Assembly: GCA_003661865.1 (NCBI GenBank) | Contig: QMWY01000089.1 | Location: 1 to 5,676 of the forward strand | From: Thermoprotei archaeon | GTDB lineage: Archaea; Thermoproteota; Thermoprotei_A; Sulfolobales; Ignisphaeraceae | DNA length: 5,676 nucleotides | Direction of reading: 5' to 3' | Part shown: positions 1 to 5,153 of the stretch, in pieces | Numbering within the stretch: position 1 is the stretch's first letter | How the letters are laid out: each line of letters starts with the position of its first letter | Program-made: the position numbers and the translations under genes | Notes under the pieces: model-generated | Told to the model about the DNA's origin: nothing | Seen by the model: only the letters and a program-made list of their open reading frames with translations | Database searches by the model: none

Positions 1-93
1 CCCTCCGTAGCGTTCCTAGCAGCATCTGCAGTGGTGCTTATGGCAGCACCTATAGCGCTGGTAGCAGCGAGGAGGGTGCGTCCCCTCGTCTAA
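1..93 (+). CDS. C-terminal end of a membrane protein (partial)
   Basis: An open frame enters from the left edge and ends at TAA (91-93), giving 30 residues. About 20 consecutive residues are Ala/Val/Leu/Met-rich and hydrophobic (starting FLAASAVVLMAAPIALVAA), followed by a basic tail, RRVRPLV. This is the pattern of a last transmembrane helix with a short positively charged cytoplasmic end. The other plus frames here are less protein-like. The family cannot be told from 30 residues; a transporter or permease is possible but not shown. It converges on the sRNA and the methylthiotransferase gene of the opposite strand. Confidence 0.55.
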   Translation, partial: PSVAFLAASAVVLMAAPIALVAARRVRPLV

Positions 94-115
94 GGGGTTG
101 GTCGGCACCTAGAAA

Positions 116-174
116 AGGCGTCAGCACTCAAGACCCCGTTCACCACTCACCTAAAACCGAGCTCATCATCGCCT
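116..174 (-). ncRNA. Box C/D sRNA (2'-O-methylation guide), predicted tRNA-Leu(CAA) C34 guide
   Basis: Read on the minus strand, a 5-bp terminal stem AGGCG/CGCCT (174-170 with 120-116) directly flanks a perfect box C, ATGATGA (169-163), and a perfect box D, CTGA (124-121). This is the kink-turn layout bound by L7Ae. Internally there is a 12-nt spacer, a D'-like GTGA (150-147) and a C'-like GTGGTGA (146-140, one mismatch to RUGAUGA). The D guide is 139-125. Its complement contains CUCAAGACCC, which matches the archaeal tRNA-Leu(CAA) anticodon loop and 3' stem as I remember them, and base five upstream of box D faces C34. A U-run (116-113) follows box D and could end transcription. The gene sits 13 nt downstream of the methylthiotransferase stop on the same strand, so it may be processed from that mRNA. 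Weak points are the imperfect D' box and the absent D'-C' spacer. No target is recognised for the D' guide. Confidence 0.8.
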
Positions 175-187
175 AGGCTTAACTGGG

Positions 188-1486
188 CTACCTCACTCTA
201 ATTAGCTCTGCGCGGAGGTCGAAGAACGTCGCGTCTACTACCTTAACAAGCGCTCGCCTGCCCAAGAGGCTCTGCTCCTCCTGCCTCGCGGGTATCACGA
301 CGGGCCTGTAGTTGTAGAGCCTACCAATAACAGTCCCCTTTCTAAACCCGCGTTCCGATACTAGGGTCTCTGCGTAGGCGCCGAGGTACTCGAGGTTGAG
401 CCTTAGCCCTACAGCCTCGTAGAGCTTCTCAGCCTCCTTACTCCTCCTCTTCTTCACGGGATCTGGCACCTGGGGCATCGCAGCTGCGGGTGTGAAGGGT
501 CTTGGGCTGAACCGCGCTATATGAACCCTATCTATCTCAAGCTCTTCGAGAAGCCTTAGCGTGTTCTTGAACGCCTCCTCATCCTCACCCGGATGCCCCA
601 CTATTATATCGGTTGCTATCTGAACTCCCGGGATCTTTCTGCGTAGCTCCTTAACGATGCTATAGAACAGCTCTACGGTGTATCCCCGCCTCATAATCTC
701 TAAGACCTTGTCATCCCCGCTCTGCACGGGTAGGTGGAGGTACTTGTATACCCTGCGGTCCTTCATAAGCTCTATGAGCTCGTCTATGTACTTAACAACC
801 CACCGTGGGTTCATCTGGCCGAGCCTCACCATGTAATCCCCCTGGACCTTGTCGAGGATCTCTCGAAGCAGGTCGGTAACCGCAGGTCTTCCGTACAAGT
901 CGTAACCATAGACCCCGAGGTCCTGAGCTGTTATCTCGATCTCTTTAACCCCCTGGGATACGAGCTCCTTAATCGTGCTGACCACGCGTTCAATAGCTAT
1001 GCTCCTCAGCACGGGTCTAGCGATCCGTACTATGCAGAAGGAGCAGCGGTCTAGGCATCCCTCAGCCACGGGTATCGTAGCCTTGACGCCCTCCGCATAT
1101 ACGGGTACGTCTGGGTATGTGCGCACCCCATCTATGTAAAGGGATCCAGGGGTACCTCTCTCAACAACCTCTGCTACTCTATGGATGTTCTGAGGCGATA
1201 GCAGTATGGCGCTCGGCGCGTACCGGTGGACCGTGTAAGGCAGGGTCCTAGCCATGCACCCCGCAACTATGAGCTTCTTACCCCTGCTGATCTTAGCCAG
1301 CTCTGATATCCTCTTGAACATCCTGACCTCAGTGTCGTACCTAACGACACAGGTATTGATCACGATCACATCCGCATCCTCAGGACTATCAACTATCTCG
1401 TGCCCTGAGCGTATCAGCACGCTCTTCATGAATGCTGAGTCGCCGCGGTTCAGCGCACACCCGTAGGTCTCTATGTACACCCTCAT
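188..1486 (-). CDS. tRNA N6-threonylcarbamoyladenosine(37) methylthiotransferase (e-MtaB/CDKAL1 type)
   Basis: A 432-residue radical-SAM methylthiotransferase. The family converts t6A37 to ms2t6A37 in ANN-decoding tRNAs. The N-terminal MTTase domain shows the three cluster cysteines C10 (ETYGCALNRGDS), C46 (INTC) and C77 (AGCM). The radical-SAM motif CLDRCSFC has C144, C148 and C151, and TAQDLGVYGYD, HLPVQSGDD and DIIVGHPGED follow. A TRAM-like RNA-binding domain covers about 372-432. The GCALNRGD signature and lack of bacterial MiaB or RimO features favour the archaeal/eukaryotic e-MtaB branch. The ATG start puts the YIETYGC strand at the N-terminus as expected, and a GGTGG stretch (1497-1493 on the minus strand) lies six bases upstream. 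It is transcribed divergently from aIF2-beta, and the C/D sRNA follows its stop. Full length, with no missing key residue. Confidence 0.93.
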   Translation of the reverse strand: MRVYIETYGCALNRGDSAFMKSVLIRSGHEIVDSPEDADVIVINTCVVRYDTEVRMFKRISELAKISRGKKLIVAGCMARTLPYTVHRYAPSAILLSPQNIHRVAEVVERGTPGSLYIDGVRTYPDVPVYAEGVKATIPVAEGCLDRCSFCIVRIARPVLRSIAIERVVSTIKELVSQGVKEIEITAQDLGVYGYDLYGRPAVTDLLREILDKVQGDYMVRLGQMNPRWVVKYIDELIELMKDRRVYKYLHLPVQSGDDKVLEIMRRGYTVELFYSIVKELRRKIPGVQIATDIIVGHPGEDEEAFKNTLRLLEELEIDRVHIARFSPRPFTPAAAMPQVPDPVKKRRSKEAEKLYEAVGLRLNLEYLGAYAETLVSERGFRKGTVIGRLYNYRPVVIPARQEEQSLLGRRALVKVVDATFFDLRAELIRVR

Positions 1487-1511
1487 ACAGTGCCCACCCC
1501 CTACAGCCTAG

Positions 1512-1530
1512 GTAATTAAGCTAATATACT
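1512..1530. promoter_or_regulatory. Divergent promoter region with a shared TATA-like element
   Basis: TAATATA (1522-1528) reads TATATTA on the other strand and is the best TATA-like element in the 88-bp gap between the divergent genes. It is about 47 bp before the aIF2-beta ATG and about 36 bp before the methylthiotransferase ATG. With a TATA-to-start-site distance near 25 bp, both mRNAs would have short leaders that hold their ribosome binding sites. AAG at 1518-1520 is a plausible BRE for the rightward direction. TTAATTA (1513-1518 region, read leftward) is a second candidate for the leftward gene. Inferred from position only. Confidence 0.5.
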
Positions 1531-1562
1531 GGGTATGCAGAGACTAGGGCTAGCTATGGAAT

Positions 1563-1569
1563 GGGGTGA
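1563..1569 (+). promoter_or_regulatory. Ribosome binding site that fixes the aIF2-beta start
   Basis: GGGGTGA lies five bases before the ATG at 1575. The longer candidate start, a GTG at 1566, is inside this site and cannot be used together with it. The start is therefore placed at 1575, making the protein three residues shorter than the longest open frame. Confidence 0.8.
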
Positions 1570-1574
1570 AGGGT

Positions 1575-2006
1575 ATGAGCAGGGGTGTTGAGCTGCTGAA
1601 GAACTACGAAGCTCTGCTAACCAGGCTCTACTCGAAGCTACCGCCTAAGCGCAGTATGCGCGCCTACGACCTCCCAGTGCTCCAGATAGAGTACGTAAGT
1701 ACCCATACTATCGTGAGGAACTTCGCCGAGGCTTGTGATAGGCTTAGGAGGGAGCCCCGCATAGTGATGAGGTTCATGCTCCGCGAACTCGCTATGCCGG
1801 GAGCTGTTGATGATAAGGGGCAGCTGGTGATATACCGGAAGGTCGCGCCGCACACCATACAGCAGCTGTTCACGAGGTTCATAGAGACCTACGTAAAGTG
1901 CCCGACGTGTGGTAGCTACGATACGGTGCTTGAGAGGCGCAAGGGCAAGGTATGGATCATAAAGTGCCTCGCCTGTGGTGCCGAGACATTTGTTAGGCCT
2001 ATATAA
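1575..2006 (+). CDS. eif2b: Translation initiation factor aIF2, beta subunit
   Basis: A 143-residue protein of normal archaeal aIF2-beta length. aIF2 carries initiator Met-tRNA to the 30S subunit; beta is the smaller zinc-binding partner of the gamma GTPase. The N-terminal helix (about 5-22, ELLKNYEALLTRLYSKLP) is the region that binds gamma. The central alpha/beta domain contains the family stretch TIVRNFAEACDRLRREP followed by VMRFMLRELAMPG. The C-terminal zinc ribbon has C109-x2-C112 (KCPTCGS) and C131-x2-C134 (KCLACGAE). It is the first gene of the rightward cluster, with its own upstream TATA-like element, and DUF424 follows 17 bases after its TAA. Nothing is unusual in the sequence. Confidence 0.96.
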   Translation: MSRGVELLKNYEALLTRLYSKLPPKRSMRAYDLPVLQIEYVSTHTIVRNFAEACDRLRREPRIVMRFMLRELAMPGAVDDKGQLVIYRKVAPHTIQQLFTRFIETYVKCPTCGSYDTVLERRKGKVWIIKCLACGAETFVRPI

Positions 2007-2023
2007 GGCGGTGCTCACGGGCT

Positions 2024-2341
2024 ATGGCGGGCCGCTTCTACCTCAAGGTCTATAGGGCCGAGGGCTCTATAGTGGTGGCGATATGCGATGAGGAGGTGCT
2101 AGGCAAGAAGTTCGTAGATACCTCCCGCGGTGTTGTTCTCGAGGTTCCTGAGAGCTTCTATCGAGGGGTGCTCGTAGGGGAGCGTGAGGCGCTTGAACAC
2201 ATAGCGGTCGCAGATATCGCAGTGCTTACTGGGAGGAGGATAGTTGAGCTCGCCATAAAGGAGGGGCTTGGTGCTCGTGAGGCTGTTCTCGAGGTTGGTG
2301 GGCAGCTGCATCTGCAAATAGTTAGGGAGACTAGGTGGTGA
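2024..2341 (+). CDS. DUF424 family protein, function unknown
   Basis: A 105-residue protein that I recognise as DUF424, a small archaeal family of unknown function. Family-like stretches are the N-terminal strand FYLKVYRAEGSIVVAICDEEVLGKKF (split here: 6-19 and 20-30), VPESFYRG (41-48), ADIAVLTGRRIVELAIKEG (63-81) and the C-terminal strand VGGQLHLQIVRE (91-102). No signal peptide, transmembrane helix or metal-binding cysteine pair is visible (only C21), so it should be a soluble cytoplasmic protein. The ATG is preceded by GGCGGTG (2007-2013) at a rather long 10-base spacing. Its TGA stop forms the end of the next gene's ribosome binding site. Lying between aIF2-beta and Nmd3, it probably works in translation or ribosome assembly; that is inference from context. 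Confidence 0.85.
   Translation: MAGRFYLKVYRAEGSIVVAICDEEVLGKKFVDTSRGVVLEVPESFYRGVLVGEREALEHIAVADIAVLTGRRIVELAIKEGLGAREAVLEVGGQLHLQIVRETRW
2337..2341 (+). promoter_or_regulatory. Ribosome binding site of nmd3 embedded in the DUF424 stop
   Basis: GGTGA contains the TGA stop of DUF424 (2339-2341) and lies four bases before the GTG start at 2346. The terminating ribosome covers the next initiation region, so the two genes are probably translationally coupled. Confidence 0.75.
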
Positions 2342-2345
2342 GGCT

Positions 2346-3200
2346 GTGCCGCGTTTCTGTGCTAGGTGTGGTGCTCCCGAAGCACCGGATAGGCCTATCA
2401 TAGCAGGCCTGTGCCCCCGGTGCTATGTAGAGGTACGTAGACCCGTTGAGATCTCGCAGCGTGTTGAGATAACGTACTGCCCCCGCTGCTACTCGATAAG
2501 GGTTAGGGGTAGGTGGCTGCCCGTATCAAGCTACGAGGAGTTCATGGAGCGGGCCAAGGAGCTTATCCGCTCGGGCATCAGGGCCAGGGATCCTAACGCG
2601 AAGCTGCTATCGGTGGACGTGTCCATGGAGTTCGATGAGCCTAGGGCTAGGGTCACGGTTGCGCTCCTGCTAGGGGGGCGTGCTGTTGTGAGCATTGAGA
2701 GGGAGGTCGCTGTTTCGTGGCGCAGGAGGCTATGTCCTATGTGTTTCAGGCGTGCAGGAGGTACGTTTGAGGCTGTTGTGCAGGTAAGGTTCTTCAACTA
2801 TGACGAGCGCGTAGTCGAGAAGCTGAAGAGCATAGCCCTCTCCAGTGAGTTTGCGAATGACGTCGTGGAGCTTGAGGAGAATAGGTGGGGCTTCGACGTC
2901 AAGGTGGGCAGCAGCTTCGTAGCCAAGAGGCTCGCAGAGGTGCTGCGCAGATCCGTAGATCTCCCCTCGAAGCTCGTGGAGTCCTTTGGTGATGTGAGGA
3001 GGAGCCGCGATGGGAGGAGGAGAGGCAGGCTCTACATATCTCTAAGGTTCATAAACTTGAGGAGGGGGGACTACCTAGTCTACCGAGGCAGAGCCTATAC
3101 TGTTGACAGCGTTTCGCGTCACGGCGTCGTGCTCGAGGACTCCAGCGGGAGGAGGATGAGGGTTAGCTATGCGGAGCTCATCGAAGGGTTTAGGAAGTAG
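2346..3200 (+). CDS. nmd3: Archaeal Nmd3 homologue, 50S ribosome-biogenesis protein
   Basis: A 284-residue protein starting at GTG just after a GGTGA site. The N-terminal zinc-ribbon part has four CxxC pairs: C5/C8 and C23/C26 (FCARCG, LCPRCY), then C45/C48 and C130/C133 (YCPRCY, LCPMCF). The insertion between the last two pairs is typical of Nmd3. The middle region (about 143-215) continues the Nmd3 core, and the C-terminal part (about 236-284, RRGDYLVYRGRAYTVDSV and onward) looks like a small beta-barrel of the eIF5A/OB type. Eukaryotic NMD3 is near 500 residues and serves as the 60S export adaptor. The archaeal form lacks the nuclear shuttling tail, and its role is inferred to be late 50S maturation or 70S quality control. 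It belongs to the rightward cluster, with a 54-base gap to aIF1A. Confidence 0.9.
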   Translation: MPRFCARCGAPEAPDRPIIAGLCPRCYVEVRRPVEISQRVEITYCPRCYSIRVRGRWLPVSSYEEFMERAKELIRSGIRARDPNAKLLSVDVSMEFDEPRARVTVALLLGGRAVVSIEREVAVSWRRRLCPMCFRRAGGTFEAVVQVRFFNYDERVVEKLKSIALSSEFANDVVELEENRWGFDVKVGSSFVAKRLAEVLRRSVDLPSKLVESFGDVRRSRDGRRRGRLYISLRFINLRRGDYLVYRGRAYTVDSVSRHGVVLEDSSGRRMRVSYAELIEGFRK

Positions 3201-3241
3201 GGAAATGTTCATTAAGAGCCTATCCACCTCAAACTAAAGTA

Positions 3242-3248
3242 AGGGTGA
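3242..3248 (+). promoter_or_regulatory. Ribosome binding site that points to the ATA start of aIF1A
   Basis: AGGGTGA contains the full GGTGA core and ends six bases before ATA at 3255. The same core precedes the aIF2-beta and nmd3 starts by five and four bases. The nearest ordinary start in frame, GTG at 3306, is 57 bases away and has no such site. The TGA of this element is in frame with aIF1A, so translation cannot begin upstream of it. Confidence 0.8.
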
Positions 3249-3254
3249 GCAGAC

Positions 3255-3590
3255 ATAGCCAAGAAGAAGAGGCGTAGGCGTAGCTATGAGGAGTCTAGAG
3301 AGCTGGTGCTCCCAGGGGAGGGCCAGGTACTATGCGTGGTAGAGGAGGTTATAGGTGCTGACCACGTGAAGGTTAGGTGCGTTGATGGTGCTACGCGCGT
3401 GTGCAGAATCCCGGGCAAGTTCAGGAGGAGGGTGTGGATGAATGAGGGAGATGTGGTCCTGGTAGTGCCGTGGGACTTCCAGCCGTCAAAGGGCGATATA
3501 GTGCACCGGTACTCGCGTGATGAGGTTAGGAAGCTTATACAGCAGGGGTTGATATCCCAGGAATTCATAGAGAGCGTAGGTGCTTTCTAA
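3255..3590 (+). CDS. eif1A: Translation initiation factor aIF1A, apparently starting at ATA
   Basis: An OB-fold factor that binds the 30S A site and helps aIF1 in scanning and start-site selection. With the ATA start the protein is 111 residues. The basic tail AKKKRRRRSYEESRE (2-16) aligns with the RRRGKNENESEKRELV-type tail of eukaryotic eIF1A. The S1/OB core follows (about 18-90) with LPGEGQVLCVVE, RVCRIPGKFRRRVW and GDVVLVVPWDFQPSKGDIV, then a C-terminal helix. In this frame a TGA occurs at 3246, and the codons from there are GCA, GAC, ATA, GCC, AAG, with no ATG, GTG or TTG until 3306. A start at 3306 would delete the conserved tail and begin at the edge of the OB domain. ATA sits at ideal spacing from GGTGA and gives the usual second residue Ala. 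Either AUA initiation is real or the base is a sequence error for ATG. Rio1 follows three bases after the TAA. Confidence 0.9.
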   Translation: MAKKKRRRRSYEESRELVLPGEGQVLCVVEEVIGADHVKVRCVDGATRVCRIPGKFRRRVWMNEGDVVLVVPWDFQPSKGDIVHRYSRDEVRKLIQQGLISQEFIESVGAF

Positions 3591-3593
3591 GCC

Positions 3594-4394
3594 TTGGAGG
3601 ACGAGGTTGAGAAGAGAGTAGATGCTGAGCTGAACCGCCGCCTCTCACAGCCAAGGCTTAAGGATAAAGACCTGTTCGAGGTTGTGGAAGAGGTTTTTGA
3701 TAGGAGAACTGTTCTGGGCGTGATGGAGCTTAGGCGTAGGCGCTGCATAAAGGTCCTTAAGGGCGTGGTGTCCGCGGGTAAGGAGGCGCGTGTCTACTGG
3801 GCAAAGGGCTTCTCGGGCGAGGACCTGGCAGTGAAGATCTACCTCACGGTTACGGCGGAGTTCAGGAAGAGTATATGGAGGTACATAAGGGGTGACCCCC
3901 GCTACGAGTGGATAGGCAAGCTCCCGCGGCACAAGCTCATGGCTGTCTGGGCTAGGAAGGAGTTCTCGAATCTCAAGAGGATGTATGAGGCGGGGGTCGA
4001 GGTGCCTCAGCCGTGCTGCGTGTACCAGAACATACTTGTCATGAGGTTCATAGGGCGTGACGGTGTTAGGGCACCCCTGCTCAAGGAAGCTGTTGAGCAT
4101 GGACTCCTAGATACCTCGGAGTACGAAGAGGTCTTCTGGAGGATCGTGGACAACGTTAAGAAGATGTACCGCGGCGCAGGCCTTGTCCACGGGGATCTTA
4201 GCGAGTACAACGTTATGCTGTGGGAAGGGAGAACCTACATAATAGATGTTAGTCAAGCGGTTAGACTTGATCATCCGAATGCACATGAGTTTCTTAGGAG
4301 GGATCTTGGGAACCTTGTCAGGTTCTTCGGCGACGAGCTCGGAGTCTCCGTGCCTACGGTGGATGAGCTTATCCGGGAGGTTACAGAAGAGTAG
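3594..4394 (+). CDS. rio1: Rio1-type serine kinase/ATPase, 30S maturation
   Basis: A 266-residue RIO-domain protein, the usual size for archaeal Rio1. The family acts as an ATPase/kinase in the last steps of small-subunit maturation. An N-terminal helical segment (1-35) precedes the RIO signature VVSAGKEARVYWA (58-70, replacing the classical P-loop), the ATP-binding Lys in LAVKIYL (K81), and the RIO1 flexible loop with IWRYIRGDPRY (94-104). KEFSNLKRM carries the helix-C Glu. The hinge is NILVMRFIG (146-154), the catalytic loop LVHGDLSEYNVM (197-208, D201 and N206), and the metal-binding aspartate is in IIDVSQAV (D218). All key residues are present. The TTG at 3594 is the only start upstream of the domain in this frame. 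Its site, AGGTG (3578-3582), lies inside the end of aIF1A, implying coupling. The next gene is the Rio1 functional partner Dim2. Confidence 0.95.
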   Translation: MEDEVEKRVDAELNRRLSQPRLKDKDLFEVVEEVFDRRTVLGVMELRRRRCIKVLKGVVSAGKEARVYWAKGFSGEDLAVKIYLTVTAEFRKSIWRYIRGDPRYEWIGKLPRHKLMAVWARKEFSNLKRMYEAGVEVPQPCCVYQNILVMRFIGRDGVRAPLLKEAVEHGLLDTSEYEEVFWRIVDNVKKMYRGAGLVHGDLSEYNVMLWEGRTYIIDVSQAVRLDHPNAHEFLRRDLGNLVRFFGDELGVSVPTVDELIREVTEE

Positions 4395-4410
4395 TGCGTT
4401 GGATCAAGGT

Positions 4411-4418
4411 GTTTAAAC
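4411..4418 (+). promoter_or_regulatory. Possible TATA box of dim2
   Basis: GTTTAAAC is the most A/T-rich stretch in the 60-base gap after rio1 and lies about 40 bases before the dim2 ATG. A start site some 25 bases downstream would leave a leader of roughly 15 bases that still holds the AGGTGG ribosome binding site (4442-4447). This would let dim2 be transcribed apart from the upstream genes. Position and composition are the only support. Confidence 0.4.
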
Positions 4419-4422
4419 CCCT

Positions 4423-4434
4423 AGTAGCGCTACT
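4423..4434. repeat. 12-bp perfect palindrome before dim2, possible operator
   Basis: AGTAGCGCTACT is its own reverse complement. It lies between the candidate TATA element and the dim2 ribosome binding site, so a dimeric regulator bound there would cover the start of transcription. As RNA it could pair only between molecules, or as a very tight hairpin, because there is no loop. No second copy was noticed in the window. Confidence 0.5.
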
Positions 4435-4454
4435 GCATAGCAGGTGGTATAAAT

Positions 4455-5096
4455 ATGTCTGAGGAGCGTGGTGGGGAAGAGCAGGTTCAGCCTGGGCGAC
4501 GTATGGTGGTTCCGGGGGTTACCAGGTTATACGTTAGGGTTCCGCTGGAGCGTATAGGAGTGCTCGTTGGTAAGGGGGGAGAGGTGCTTCGCAGGGTTAT
4601 GGAGAAGACAGGTACGAAGATAGCCGTTGATAGTGCCAACGGCACCGTGGTTATAGAGCCTGCATCTCCAGCTACATCACCCTTCCAGATGCTTAAGGCT
4701 CAGGACTTCGTAAGGGCTATAGCCTACGGCTTTTCGCCAGAACGCGCTATGAGGGTACTAGAGGAGGATCAGGTCCTTATAGTCATAGACTTGAAGCAGT
4801 ATGTTGGTTCAAGTCCTAACCACCTCACCCGGGTGAAGGGCAGGATCATAGGTGAGAAGGGTAAGGCTAGGAAAAACCTGGAGGAGATGGGAGGGGTGTA
4901 CATATCGGTCTACGATGACTATGTCGCGTTCATAGGTGACTACGAGAGTGCGAATGCCGTTAAGGAAGCGATAGAGTTGCTAATCCAGGGGAGGCAGCAC
5001 TCGACAGTGTATAGGTACCTCGACAGGATCATGACGAGGGTCAAGCGTAGAGAGAAGCTTGAGCTCTGGTACAAGGAAGGGCCTCCGTGGTCATAG
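4455..5096 (+). CDS. dim2: KH-domain ribosome-biogenesis protein Dim2/Pno1 (archaeal)
   Basis: A 213-residue protein with two KH domains in the Dim2/Pno1 arrangement. KH1 has the loop GVLVGKGGEVLRRV (GxxG at 39-42), and KH2 has RIIGEKGKARKNLEE (GEKG at 133-136). Between them are the family stretch SPFQMLKAQDFVRAIAYGFSPERAM (75-99, quoted in part) and VIDLKQYVG (110-118). The C-terminus contains the Pno1-like TVYRYLDRIMTRVKRRE (184-200). In eukaryotes Pno1 binds the 3' end of pre-18S rRNA and holds back Nob1 cleavage; the archaeal homologue is expected to do the same for 16S. Residues 1-20 are charged and probably disordered. The ATG is seven bases after AGGTGG. Adjacent Rio1 works at the same late 30S step. 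Confidence 0.93.
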   Translation: MSEERGGEEQVQPGRRMVVPGVTRLYVRVPLERIGVLVGKGGEVLRRVMEKTGTKIAVDSANGTVVIEPASPATSPFQMLKAQDFVRAIAYGFSPERAMRVLEEDQVLIVIDLKQYVGSSPNHLTRVKGRIIGEKGKARKNLEEMGGVYISVYDDYVAFIGDYESANAVKEAIELLIQGRQHSTVYRYLDRIMTRVKRREKLELWYKEGPPWS

Positions 5097-5126
5097 CGAA
5101 GGAAGCTTATTAGACCCTACGCAGGC

Positions 5127-5134
5127 CTATACTA
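5127..5134 (+). promoter_or_regulatory. Probable TATA box of the tRNA-Trp gene
   Basis: CTATACTA is centred about 24 bases before the first base of the tRNA, close to the spacing expected for archaeal stable-RNA promoters with transcription starting at or near the mature 5' end. A weaker alternative, CTTATTA at 5106-5112, would give a longer 5' leader. Confidence 0.55.
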
Positions 5135-5153
5135 GATACGGATGAAATCTGGT

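Noticed and set aside
171..178. Palindrome GCCTAGGC
   Set aside because: Half of it is the terminal stem of the C/D sRNA, and the rest is short enough to be chance.
734..1054. Plus-strand frame inside the methylthiotransferase gene
   Set aside because: It is a shadow frame opposite the conserved radical-SAM domain, with no family features or ribosome site.
1566..1568. GTG as start of aIF2-beta
   Set aside because: It lies inside the GGGGTGA ribosome binding site of the ATG at 1575.
1638..2018. Minus-strand frames across aIF2-beta
   Set aside because: They lie wholly antisense to a conserved gene and show no recognisable domain.
3201..3254. Separate promoter for aIF1A in the 54-base gap after nmd3
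   Set aside because: No convincing TATA element was seen; ATTAAG at 3211-3216 is too weak to call.
3306..3308. GTG as start of aIF1A
   Set aside because: It would remove the conserved basic tail, begin at the OB domain, and has no ribosome binding site, whereas ATA at 3255 has an ideal one.
3645..4100. Minus-strand 151-codon frame opposite rio1
   Set aside because: It is the antisense shadow of the kinase domain, kept open by biased codon use; no protein-like features.
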